Shown one piece after another: positions 43,702 through 52,663 of a stretch of 64,000 nucleotides of DNA (its first letter is position 1; each line of letters opens with the position of its first letter). The stretch lies in NCBI RefSeq assembly GCF_030409315.1, contig NZ_JAUFPS010000012.1:109820-173819 (forward strand). Reading direction: 5' to 3'. The translations under genes and the position numbers were made by a program. The notes beneath the pieces were generated by a model. It ran no database searches. It saw only the letters and a list, made by a program, of their open reading frames with translations, and was not told the origin of the DNA. Origin of the DNA: Mucilaginibacter flavus. Lineage in GTDB: Bacteria > Bacteroidota > Bacteroidia > Sphingobacteriales > Sphingobacteriaceae.

Positions 43702-45363
43702 ATGAATTGGCTGCATTATCTGTTAGAGGCAAACATTTACCTGGCTGTATTTTACGCCTGCTACTGCCTGTTTTTAAATAAGGAAACCTATTATACACTT
43801 AACCGGGCGTACCTCCTGTTAACTTGTATACTATCGTTCATCCTGCCTGTTATACAGATAGGTGTTTTAAAAACAGCAGAAAAGCTTCCTGAACTTACAG
43901 CGGTAAGCTATAATGTAACGGCGCAAAATGTGCAGTTGATAAGTAAATTAGCTAAGCAACCGACTGTGATTCATCAAATCACTTTGAATGATGCTTTATG
44001 GGCTGTTTATATTGTAGGAATAGCAGTGTTGACTTTACTTTTGGTTATTAAACTGTTCAGGGTTATCAATATGACTACATCGGGCAAAACGTTGATAGAC
44101 AACAGGTACAAACTGATTGATGTGGAAGATACCGATACTGCGTTCTCGTTTTTCAACTACCTGTTTATCGGCACAAAAACCACCGGTAATGATATTATTA
44201 TACAGCACGAGTTGGTACACATCCGGCAAAAACACTCTTTCGATATTATTTTTATAGAGATTATTAAAATCATCAACTGGTTTAACCCGGTTATTTATCT
44301 GCTGCAAATAAGCCTTAAAACAATACACGAGTACATTGCCGACGAGCAAACCGCCGCGCTTGACCATGATGCCCTGGCCTACTCTGCCTTTTTGGTTGAT
44401 AATGCTTACGGCCTCAATGGTTCGTCAATTACGCATTCATTTTTCAATTATAACTTGTTAAAAAAGAGGATCATTATGTTAAATCAAAAACGCTCGGGTA
44501 AGTTAGCAAGGCTAAAATACCTGGTGGCCATACCCGTTTTCGGGGGGATGCTTTGTGCATCTACACTGGCCTTTAGTAAAAATTACGCGGTTATAGACCT
44601 GGCTCCAAAGCACACTGTTGCTTTAAAAACCGTAGCCAGCAAAACACCTAAAACTGCTGCGGATACCCTATCGCGTTCACAAGTAAAATCAAGGGCGGTA
44701 ACTACCAAAGGTTACAAATATGAGGAAACCGGCTATCTTGTTAATAATAAGGCTGATTTCCGGGTAATCATTACCGATAAAAACGGCGAACAAAAAGAGT
44801 ACTATAAGAGCAAAGCAAACGGTACTGAGTTGGCTATGCTGCAGGAAAAATACGGCTATACTTTTCCTAAAATGCTCATATTCCCTAAAATGCCGCCTCC
44901 GCCACCTGCCCCTCCTGTAGCTGCGGTGCCGCATAAAACCTTGCACAGGTTGCCACCACCGCCACCTGCCCCGCCGGTAGCCTCCGTAGATGTAAAAATG
45001 CCGCCACCACCGCCACCTGCAGCACCGGTTAAGTCAAAACTGAAAGGAAAAACCCCTCCTCCGCCGCCGCCTGCTCCACCGGTATCGTCAGCCGATTATA
45101 AGACACCGCCGCCGCCTACTCCACCATTGGGTGCTGTTGGCTTACCTTTGCCTCCGCTGCCGCCTTTAAAACTTAAAAAAGATAAAAAATGGGCCCCGGC
45201 AGTAGCACCAACACCCGATGTAAAACCAGCTGATACAGAGCCAACTGTAAGCCCAACCGAGCCGGCCGCCACGCCTGACGTTAAACCGGCAGCAGCCTCA
45301 CCAACAGCGAAAGTGAAAGCTAAAATAAAGGCAGAAATTAATAAACAATTAAATAATGGTTAA
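43702..45363 (+). CDS. M56 membrane protease with long Pro-rich C-terminus, copy 3
   Basis: 553 residues. HELVH is at 169-173 with HEYIADE beyond it. The C-terminal part contains about five repeats of the type PPPPPAPPV separated by short basic spacers (residues about 395-490), then a segment rich in Ala, Pro, Glu and Lys ending KINKQLNNG-like. No TonB_C domain remains, so either the domain was lost or the Pro-rich part is the sensing or cell-wall-spanning element. It is the last gene of the operon. Confidence 0.88.
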   Translation: MNWLHYLLEANIYLAVFYACYCLFLNKETYYTLNRAYLLLTCILSFILPVIQIGVLKTAEKLPELTAVSYNVTAQNVQLISKLAKQPTVIHQITLNDALWAVYIVGIAVLTLLLVIKLFRVINMTTSGKTLIDNRYKLIDVEDTDTAFSFFNYLFIGTKTTGNDIIIQHELVHIRQKHSFDIIFIEIIKIINWFNPVIYLLQISLKTIHEYIADEQTAALDHDALAYSAFLVDNAYGLNGSSITHSFFNYNLLKKRIIMLNQKRSGKLARLKYLVAIPVFGGMLCASTLAFSKNYAVIDLAPKHTVALKTVASKTPKTAADTLSRSQVKSRAVTTKGYKYEETGYLVNNKADFRVIITDKNGEQKEYYKSKANGTELAMLQEKYGYTFPKMLIFPKMPPPPPAPPVAAVPHKTLHRLPPPPPAPPVASVDVKMPPPPPPAAPVKSKLKGKTPPPPPPAPPVSSADYKTPPPPTPPLGAVGLPLPPLPPLKLKKDKKWAPAVAPTPDVKPADTEPTVSPTEPAATPDVKPAAASPTAKVKAKIKAEINKQLNNG

Positions 45364-45701
45364 TAAGATCAGTATTCAAGCCAATTAACCCTCAATTAAC
45401 TATTGAGATGATATTGCCGCCGGCCCAAAAACCGTCCCGGCAATTTCTTGCGTAATAACCTTTCCTCTTTTTTAGTGTTTTTTTGATGTAGGGGCGCATT
45501 ACATGCATCTAATACCATACAGACCTGCATTGTAAATACATACATCTGCAACTTGCTGTAAATACGTTTCTAATCTCTCCTCACTTTATCCACACATTTG
45601 CCCAACAATCAAACAGTGTGGAAAAAAACTTCAGTCAATAACAGTTAATAATCAAATAAACAGGAACAACAGCCTATCAAATTCGTGTATTTTTAACAAC
45701 T
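45364..45701. other. Gene-free region with a TTATCCACA box
   Basis: 338 bases without a gene. Contains TTATCCACA (in CTTTATCCACAC, about 45586-45597) and, 25 bases on, GTGTGGAAAA, which is a weaker inverse box. Next to the GT2 gene is CAACTTTG (one mismatch to TAnnTTTG). There is no hairpin with a T-run after the last M56 gene. Confidence 0.45.
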
Positions 45702-46841
45702 TTGCCTGATTATTATTGGTCATTGGAAACTTATATACAAATCGTACTTTTTGTTCTGCTTCAGCTCTGTTTTATTTTTCAGCTGTATTACCTGGTAAGT
45801 AACCATAGCCGCCTTATCAGCTATAAGCCTGTCGAAACGCTTCCGCAGGTATTGATACCTGTTTCTGTTATCATCAGCGCGCGTAACGAAGCCCAAAATC
45901 TACAGGAAAATCTCCCTTTTATATTAGAACAAAATTACCACGATTTTGAGGTTGTAGTGATCAATGACTGCTCGTACGATAGATCGGACGAGGTATTGGA
46001 AGACCTGCAGCGCCAGTATCCGCGCCTTAAAGTAGTTACCATTACCGAGCATGACCGCTTTAAAACCGGGAAAAAATTTGCCCTCACCCTTGGTATCAAA
46101 GCCTCAAAACACGAATACCTATTATTTACCGATGCCGATTGTAAACCGGCTTCAACTAACTGGATTACCCGCATGGCTGCCGGCTTTGGTAACGGTGCCG
46201 AGATTGTTTTAGGGTACTCGCCGTACTATAAAACCAGCAGTTTTATCAGCCGTTTTACCCGTTTTGAAACCCTTAAAACGGCCATGAACTATCTTTCATG
46301 TGCTTTAAAAGGCGAAGCCTATATGGGTATTGGCCGCAACCTGGCGTATACCAAAACATTGTTTTTTAGCGCAAAGGGCTTTGCTTCACACATGCACATT
46401 TTATCTGGCGATGATGATTTGTTTGTAAATCAACACGCTACAGCCAACAATACAGTTACCGAAATTAATCCCGAAGCCTTCACTTATACCGCAGCCAAAA
46501 CCAGCTGGCCAGCATACTTTAAGCAAAAGAAAAGACACATGAGCGTTGGCAAACTGTATAAAAAAAGGGACCGTACCATGCTCAGTTTTGATGCCATAAG
46601 CGGCTTTTTGTTTTATATATTGCTTATACTGTGCTTTGTATTCAGATATGAACCTTTATTGGCATTAGGTTTGTGGCTTTTTAGGCTTATAGTACAGCTT
46701 ATTATTTATAACAAAATATTCAAAAAATTAGATGGCAAAGATGTAATTTGGTATCTGCCATTTTTTGATTTCATATATTATATGTATTTGACTGTATTTG
46801 GTTTGGTTGGGGCTCTTATAAAAACTTCCCAATGGAAATAA
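45702..46841 (+). CDS. Membrane-anchored glycosyltransferase family 2
   Basis: 379 residues. An N-terminal membrane segment (IQIVLFVLLQLCFIFQLYYLV) precedes the GT2 domain with VSVIISARNEA, NDCSYDRSDE and FTDADCKP (DxD-type), and two to three membrane segments at the C-terminus. The start is uncertain: the frame begins at a TTG at 45702 and no ATG occurs near it; a TTG at 45723 is an alternative. The product is probably a polysaccharide or lipid-linked glycan. Its last ten bases overlap the sigma factor gene. Confidence 0.88.
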   Translation: MPDYYWSLETYIQIVLFVLLQLCFIFQLYYLVSNHSRLISYKPVETLPQVLIPVSVIISARNEAQNLQENLPFILEQNYHDFEVVVINDCSYDRSDEVLEDLQRQYPRLKVVTITEHDRFKTGKKFALTLGIKASKHEYLLFTDADCKPASTNWITRMAAGFGNGAEIVLGYSPYYKTSSFISRFTRFETLKTAMNYLSCALKGEAYMGIGRNLAYTKTLFFSAKGFASHMHILSGDDDLFVNQHATANNTVTEINPEAFTYTAAKTSWPAYFKQKKRHMSVGKLYKKRDRTMLSFDAISGFLFYILLILCFVFRYEPLLALGLWLFRLIVQLIIYNKIFKKLDGKDVIWYLPFFDFIYYMYLTVFGLVGALIKTSQWK

Positions 46842-47437
46842 ACGCGAATTTTACCGAAAACGCCAAGAATGATTTTCACCTGGTGGTGAGGGCCCGCAAA
46901 GGCGATCAAAAGGCGTATGCCGATCTGATGCACCGCTACAAAGATTCCATATATTTTATGGTTTTAAAGATGGTGAACAACAAGGAGGATGCCATGGATC
47001 TTACCGTTGAAACCTTTGCCAAGGCGTTTGAAAAGCTGGAAAAATACCAGCCCGATTATGCTTTTAGCACCTGGCTTTTTAGGGTAGCTACCAATAATTG
47101 TATCGACTTTATTCGTAAAAAGAAGCTAAATACGCAATCGATTCACGGGATGACGGACGAAGATGGCGACGAAAAGCCGCTTCAAATTAAGGCTGATGTA
47201 TTGAATCCCGAGGAAACATCCATTAAAAAACAGCAAACGCAAGAGCTTAAAACACTCATAGAAAGCTTGCCGCCGCGCTACCGTAACCTCATTACGCTTC
47301 GTTATTTTGATGAATTATCATACGAAGAGATTGCCCAGCAATTAGATTTACCCCTGGGTACGGTAAAAGCACAGTTATTTAGGGCCCGCTACTTGCTTGG
47401 CAACATCATAAACCGTTTTAACAGGGATGACATCTGA
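46832..47437 (+). CDS. RNA polymerase sigma factor, ECF type
   Basis: 201 residues. Region 2 (YADLMHRYKDSIYFMVLKMV to FSTWLFRVATNNCIDFIRKK) and region 4 (LPPRYRNLITLRYFDELSYE, then EIAQQLDLPLGTVKAQLFRAR) are both clear; there is no anti-sigma gene next to it. It overlaps the GT2 gene by ten bases and rsmG by eleven, so the three genes probably share a transcript. Its regulon is unknown. Confidence 0.93.
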   Translation: MEINANFTENAKNDFHLVVRARKGDQKAYADLMHRYKDSIYFMVLKMVNNKEDAMDLTVETFAKAFEKLEKYQPDYAFSTWLFRVATNNCIDFIRKKKLNTQSIHGMTDEDGDEKPLQIKADVLNPEETSIKKQQTQELKTLIESLPPRYRNLITLRYFDELSYEEIAQQLDLPLGTVKAQLFRARYLLGNIINRFNRDDI

Positions 47438-48059
47438 TATCGTTTTCAAATATTTTCCCGAACTAACTGAGCAGCAACGCGCCCAGATTGAGCAACTACC
47501 CGGATTATATAATTTGTGGAACAGCCAGATCAACGTAATATCCCGCAAGGATATTGATTTGTTATACGAGCGCCACGTTTTGCACTCCCTCGGCATAGCC
47601 AAAATCATGACTTTTTTACCCGGCGAAAACGTACTTGACGTTGGTACGGGTGGCGGTTTTCCGGGTATTCCGTTGGCTATAATGTTCCCCCAAACGCAGT
47701 TCCATTTGGTTGATTCTATAGGCAAAAAGATAAAAGTAGTGCAGGAAGTAGCCAAAGCTTTAGGCTTAACAAACGTGCAAGCCAGTCATGCCCGTGCCGA
47801 GCAAATTGACGAAAAGTTTGACTTTGTGGTGTCCCGCGCGGTAACCCAGCTGCGTGATTTTTACCCCTGGGTGCGTGCCAAATTCAAAAAACAATCGGGT
47901 AATAAACTGCCAAATGGCATCCTTTACCTTAAAGGCGGCGACCTTGACCAGGAGATCAAAGAATCGGGACTTAAAGTACAGCAATATCACCTTAAAGATC
48001 ATTTTACCGAAGAGTTTTTTGAAACTAAACAAGTGATTTATGTGAAAGCTGTGGTGTAA
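47427..48059 (+). CDS. rsmG: 16S rRNA (guanine527-N7)-methyltransferase
   Basis: 210 residues. SAM-binding motif DVGTGGGFPGIPLA in the first third. Methylates N7 of G527 in 16S rRNA. In many bacteria this gene (gidB) lies beside gidA near the replication origin; here its neighbours are a sigma factor and tgt. It starts inside the sigma factor gene. Confidence 0.95.
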   Translation: MTSDIVFKYFPELTEQQRAQIEQLPGLYNLWNSQINVISRKDIDLLYERHVLHSLGIAKIMTFLPGENVLDVGTGGGFPGIPLAIMFPQTQFHLVDSIGKKIKVVQEVAKALGLTNVQASHARAEQIDEKFDFVVSRAVTQLRDFYPWVRAKFKKQSGNKLPNGILYLKGGDLDQEIKESGLKVQQYHLKDHFTEEFFETKQVIYVKAVV

Positions 48060-48142
48060 TTAGTGCCTTTCTACCATATTATATTGAATAAAAAACTCGA
48101 TAAATCATCATTGCAGAATAGTGTAAACTAATCTTCTCCACC

Positions 48143-48236
48143 TTGTCATGCTGAGGAACGAAGCATCTATTCGCAAATTTGCACGGCGAACACGCAGGGT
48201 GCAGAATAGATCCTTCGCTGCGCTCAGGATGACAAA
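48143..48236. repeat. Palindromic dispersed-type repeat after rsmG
   Basis: The left arm TTGTCATGCTGAGGAACGAA (from 48143) and the right arm TCCTTCGCTGCGCTCAGGAT plus GACAA (to 48235) are complementary with a few mismatches; AGCATCTATTC and GAATAGATCC continue the stem. Smaller palindromes (GCAAATTTGC) are in the loop. This is the type of mobile-looking palindrome that recurs in many bacterial genomes. The gap 48060-48388 (329 bases) otherwise holds only the terminator-like hairpin at its end and no gene. Confidence 0.75.
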
Positions 48237-48344
48237 ACTTTTTTTACAATACATCAGAAATAGGCGGCATTTGCCAACTTCCTTCTCCAATTTCAGTGTA
48301 TATCTGTTATTTATAAAATCTTTTTTTATCCACCGCCTGCTCGC

Positions 48345-48368
48345 AAAAGCCTCAATGAGGCTTTTTTT
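48345..48368 (+). terminator. Intrinsic terminator directly before tgt
   Basis: AAAAGCCTC / GAGGCTTTT around a three-base loop, followed by further Ts. It ends 21 bases before the tgt ATG, which leaves almost no room for a separate promoter; TAATTTTA (48371-48378) is a possible -7 element. Confidence 0.75.
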
Positions 48369-48388
48369 GTTAATTTTACACCCTCAAA

Positions 48389-49519
48389 ATGAAATTTAAA
48401 TTAGCAGCACAAGACCCGCTTTCAAAAGCGCGAGCCGGCGAAATCACCACCGATCACGGCACTATACAAACCCCAATTTTTATGCCTGTGGGTACCGCCG
48501 GTACCGTAAAAGCGGTGCACCAACGCGAGCTTAAAAGCGATATTGAAGCACAGATCATATTAGGAAACACCTACCATTTATACCTTCGCCCGGGGCTTAA
48601 CATACTGGAAAGTGCCGGCGGATTGCATAAATTTAACGGCTGGGAAGGTCCTATTTTAACAGATAGCGGAGGCTACCAGGTGTATTCTTTAACCGAAGTA
48701 CGCAAAATAAAGGAGGAAGGTGTAACGTTTCGCTCACATATCGACGGTTCAAAACACCTGTTTACGCCCGAAAATGTGATGGATATTCAGCGTACAATTG
48801 GTGCCGATATCATCATGGCTTTTGACGAATGTACCCCCTACCCCTGCGATTACGGCTACGCCCGCCGATCAATAGAAATGACCCATCGCTGGCTCAAACG
48901 CTGCTGCGACAGGTTTGATAGTACAGGCCCAAAATACGGGTATGATCAAACGCTTTTCCCCATTGTACAGGGCTCGGTTTATAAAGATCTGCGTGTAAAA
49001 TCGGCCGAAGTTATCGCCTCTTTTGAGCGCGAAGGCAACGCCATTGGCGGTCTTTCGGTAGGTGAACCGGCCGAAGAAATGTACGCCATGACCGAAATTG
49101 TTTGCAATATTTTGCCCGAACAGAAGCCCCGATACCTCATGGGCGTAGGCACTCCTATCAATATTTTAGAAAATATCGCCCTCGGAATTGACATGTTTGA
49201 CTGTGTTATGCCGACCAGGAATGCCCGGAATGGTATGCTTTTTACCAAAAATGGCATCATCAATATCAAGAATAAAAAGTGGGAAGATGACTTTTCGCCC
49301 ATTGAAGAAGACAGCGATTTGTACGCCGACAAGGAATATAGCAAGGCCTATTTGCGCCATTTAATTCACTCGGGAGAGATGCTGGGCGCGCAAATTGCCA
49401 CCCTGCATAACCTTCATTTTTATCTTTGGCTGGTAAAAGAAGCGCGCAAAAAGATCATTGCCGGCGAGTTTTATGCATGGAAAAACATGATGGTAAAACG
49501 CCTTGGCGAGCGATTATAA
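48389..49519 (+). CDS. tgt: Queuine/preQ1 tRNA-ribosyltransferase; zinc-binding cysteines absent
   Basis: 376 residues, the bacterial length. The nucleophile region (DSGGYQVYSL) and GGLSVGEP are present. In the E. coli enzyme three cysteines (CxCxxC) and a His bind zinc near the C-terminus; here the matching segment reads SDLYAD (Ser309, Leu311, Asp314), while the His in TLHNL (His340) is kept. The substitution is visible in the sequence; I believe other Bacteroidota are similar but cannot check. Exchanges guanine for preQ1 at position 34 of tRNA. Confidence 0.94.
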   Translation: MKFKLAAQDPLSKARAGEITTDHGTIQTPIFMPVGTAGTVKAVHQRELKSDIEAQIILGNTYHLYLRPGLNILESAGGLHKFNGWEGPILTDSGGYQVYSLTEVRKIKEEGVTFRSHIDGSKHLFTPENVMDIQRTIGADIIMAFDECTPYPCDYGYARRSIEMTHRWLKRCCDRFDSTGPKYGYDQTLFPIVQGSVYKDLRVKSAEVIASFEREGNAIGGLSVGEPAEEMYAMTEIVCNILPEQKPRYLMGVGTPINILENIALGIDMFDCVMPTRNARNGMLFTKNGIINIKNKKWEDDFSPIEEDSDLYADKEYSKAYLRHLIHSGEMLGAQIATLHNLHFYLWLVKEARKKIIAGEFYAWKNMMVKRLGERL

Positions 49520-49604
49520 TACCGCCGCATCCAATAAAAAAAGGTAATATGCGTTGTGCTTACATAATACTAAACCGTGGCTTTAACAAACAATTGATTT
49601 GCCA

Positions 49605-50708
49605 ATGAGGACTTTTTTACACCGGTATCTGATGGTTATCGACAGGTTTATCATGAAGAAATACCTGGGCACTTTTGTGTTTACGATGCTCATTTTTGCC
49701 GCTATATCTGTGGTGTTTGACATCTCTGAAAAGCTGGATAACTTTACCAGTAAACACGCCAGTTTGCACGATATTGTGTTTAGATACTACGCCGGTTTTG
49801 TGCCTTTTTACCTCAATTTACTATCGCCTTTAATCAACTTTTTGGCCGTAATTTTCTTTACCGCCAAGATGGCAAACCAAACCGAGATAGTACCGATATT
49901 GAGTGGCAAGGCCAGTTTTAACCGCTTTTTAAGGCCCTATTTTTTGGCCGCTACCCTCATATTTATCGTGTCTTTTTTTGCAAATGTGTACCTCATACCT
50001 TACACAAATCACCTCAAAAACGACTTTGAAAACGAGAACGGGATAGCCGATAACGACCCCACGAAGAGCGAAGTACACATGCAAATTGATAAACATACCT
50101 ACGTTTATTTATCAAATTACGACCCCGTAACACACAATGGTTACAACTTTATAATGGAAAAATTCAATGGTGATACCCTGCGCGAGAAGCTTATTGCCAA
50201 CACCATTACCTATGATTCTGTGAAAAGAATATGGTCATTAAAGGACTATGCTGTTAAATATGTACGCGGTTTAAAGGAGCAATTTATCCATAGTACAGGC
50301 CAAAAAGATACCGTTTTAGACATGCATCCGGGCGACTTTATTGTTTATGATAACGTGTATGCGGCCATGTCATTATCGGAGCTAAACAAGAATATTGACA
50401 AGGAAAAACTACGCCGTCCCGAGGTTTTAAACAACCTGTATTTTGAAAAATTTCACCGTTTTGTGTACCCTTTATCGGCCTACGTATTGACTATTTTGGG
50501 AGTTGCTTTATCATCCCGCAAGGTGCGCGGAGGGGTAGGTTTACCCCTTGGGATAGGCATTTTATTGTGCTTTGCCTATATCATCATTGAGAAGTTTTCT
50601 ATCGTTTTTTCGATAAAAGGCGGGGTACCTCCCATCTTTACGGTGCTTATAAGTAACACCATGTTTGGTATATTGGGCTATTATTTACTCCGTAAAGCAC
50701 CAAAATAG
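49605..50708 (+). CDS. LptF/LptG-family permease (YjgP/YjgQ)
   Basis: 367 residues from the ATG at 49605 (a TTG two codons earlier is possible). Six hydrophobic segments, three on each side of a large periplasmic beta-jellyroll-like domain (about residues 130-265). Together with LptB it extracts lipopolysaccharide from the inner membrane. The partner LptF or LptG is not in the window. The stop overlaps the next start by one base (TAGTG). Confidence 0.92.
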   Translation: MRTFLHRYLMVIDRFIMKKYLGTFVFTMLIFAAISVVFDISEKLDNFTSKHASLHDIVFRYYAGFVPFYLNLLSPLINFLAVIFFTAKMANQTEIVPILSGKASFNRFLRPYFLAATLIFIVSFFANVYLIPYTNHLKNDFENENGIADNDPTKSEVHMQIDKHTYVYLSNYDPVTHNGYNFIMEKFNGDTLREKLIANTITYDSVKRIWSLKDYAVKYVRGLKEQFIHSTGQKDTVLDMHPGDFIVYDNVYAAMSLSELNKNIDKEKLRRPEVLNNLYFEKFHRFVYPLSAYVLTILGVALSSRKVRGGVGLPLGIGILLCFAYIIIEKFSIVFSIKGGVPPIFTVLISNTMFGILGYYLLRKAPK

Positions 50709-51619
50709 TGTCGCAAAGCCCGCAAAAAGCCCCTAAAAATCTAAATAAGGATCTCATAATTCTTCATTTTACAGTTTTTATTTGGGGATTTACGGGCATT
50801 TTGGGTCAATTAATTACCATTTCGGCAGTACAATTGGTATGGTACAGGGTGTTTATCGCCTCTGTTTCACTTTTCCTGTACTTCAAATTCAGCAAAACAG
50901 ACTTTAAAGTTGAGCGCAAAACCATCGTTAAAATGGTTTTTACAGGTGCAATTGTGGGCGCGCATTGGGTGCTTTTCTTTGCTTCCATTAAGCTTTCCAC
51001 CGTTCCGGTAACGCTGGTTTGCCTATCCAGCATTACCTTGTTTACGGCTATTTTTGAGCCGATGATCAAGAAAACCAGCATCTCCAAACTGGAAATTTTA
51101 GCCGGATTATTAATCATTAGCGGCATCGTTTTAATTTTCAAATTTGAAACGAAATACACTAAGGGTATTATAACAGGCCTCATGAGCGCGGTTTGCGCAA
51201 GCCTTTTTTCTATCATCAATTCAAAATTTGTACAGAAAACCCAGGCTCCGGTAATTGCTTTTTATGAACTAAGCGGTGCCTTTTTCTGGATCTCCGTATA
51301 CCTTTTAGTCATCAATGGCTACAACCAAAAGCTACTGCTAAAACCTACCGACGTGGGATACCTTTTACTACTTGGCACCGTTTGTACATCGCTGGCCTAC
51401 GTTGCCGGGGTATCTGTAATGCGCCAGCTTTCGGCGTTCAGGGTGGCGCTCATCACCAACCTTGAGCCAGTATATGGCATCATTTTATCATTTATTTTCT
51501 TTGGCGATTTGAACAAAATGTCGCTTGGTTTTTGGGCCGGATCGGTGCTTATCCTGTCTACCATTTTTCTGTACCCAGTTGCCCAAACACAAATTGCCAG
51601 GCGTAAAAACAGGCCTTAA
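50708..51619 (+). CDS. EamA-family (DMT) transporter
   Basis: 303 residues with ten hydrophobic segments in two repeated EamA halves (about 10-140 and 150-290). The start codon GTG shares one base with the stop of the LptF/G gene. These proteins export metabolites or amino acids; the substrate is not predictable. Confidence 0.9.
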   Translation: MSQSPQKAPKNLNKDLIILHFTVFIWGFTGILGQLITISAVQLVWYRVFIASVSLFLYFKFSKTDFKVERKTIVKMVFTGAIVGAHWVLFFASIKLSTVPVTLVCLSSITLFTAIFEPMIKKTSISKLEILAGLLIISGIVLIFKFETKYTKGIITGLMSAVCASLFSIINSKFVQKTQAPVIAFYELSGAFFWISVYLLVINGYNQKLLLKPTDVGYLLLLGTVCTSLAYVAGVSVMRQLSAFRVALITNLEPVYGIILSFIFFGDLNKMSLGFWAGSVLILSTIFLYPVAQTQIARRKNRP

Positions 51620-52663
51620 CATTTGCCACTTTTTTAAAGCCAGCGTATCCTTACCCTAACTTTTCTTTTCGTTTTTGATTGCCGGGAGCGTGCCAGAATC
51701 ATCCCGCTTACTCGCTCTTATTTTGCATTTCCTTCAAAAAAAACTGCCGGATAGGGGCGAAATCTCTATAACTACCAAGGCCATTTTTAAGCCCTCAGAG
51801 CCACTCAAATTTTCAGACGTATTCTGGTGCGCTTAAACGCTTTTTAATTTATTAGCGCCAAAATCTGATTTTTAGTTAGTGTATTGATATTTTAAATAAC
51901 GAAAACGCACAAAAGTCGAACGAAAGCTATATTTTAATAAAATTTCATTTAAACAAAATTAAAAATCAGCTTTATATAAAAAATATATAAATAAAATAAT
52001 CAGATACTTATGTAATTTATCAAAAGTAAAAATTAAACAAAAAAGACATAAGTTTAAAATCAAAAAACTAAAAATATTAGCAAATACTAAACAGGCCATA
52101 AAATAGTACACTTATAAATCACTATATCAGTACTTTAAAACACCTTATATCAGCCAAAACTCAGCTTATTCGATTTGCGCATAGGTAAATCCTTAAGTGT
52201 ATCGAACTAAAAAATGAGAATTTAAATAAATTGGTTATGATTGCTCCCGATGTATACGAAATTGAAAAAACGTGAGAATTTTTTCACTCTCGTCTGCAAT
52301 CTTGAAATCAAATTCAAGTCGCCAAAACTCGTGCTAAATGAAAACGGGGAGAGATTGCCAGGCGGCAAAATTTAAAATTGCAGATGGCGATCGTTTTCTG
52401 CCGATAGCCCTCCACTCCCATTTTCCTGGGCCGTTTTCCGGGTTATTATTTTTGTGCGGGAACAAATCACCCGCGTCTCAAAAAAATCAACGTTAGTCGA
52501 TTTTAGCCCAAATGAAAAGTCACGAAAACGACTCGTCAAAAAATCAAAAATCACAACCCGGAAAAATCCGAAATCTCAATTCCGAAATCCGAAATCGCCT
52601 ACCTTCATTTTTAATAAACATTAAAAAACCTCATCTTGTATTAACTGTTAAAATCAACACAAC
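51620..52663. other. 1.04-kb stretch without any gene
   Basis: The longest gene-free stretch in the window. No frame longer than about 60 codons looks coding on either strand. The middle (about 51890-52170) is very AT-rich, with long A- and T-rich runs. The right third (52225-52610) has higher GC and small hairpins, for example CTTGAA ATCAAA TTCAAG (52301-52318), and ends with words TCCGAAATC (52560-52600), the complement of the GATTTCGG words. It shows no tRNA, tmRNA or RNase P signature that I could recognise. Confidence 0.6.

Noticed and set aside
44689..44946. Minus-strand frame within M56 copy 3
   Set aside because: Antisense reading of a Pro-rich coding region; no start signal or family.
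48108..48399. Short frames on both strands after rsmG
   Set aside because: They are translations of the palindromic repeat at 48143-48236.
52372..52554. 60-codon minus-strand frame in the gene-free kilobase
   Set aside because: Composition unlike a gene, low-complexity, no family or start signal.
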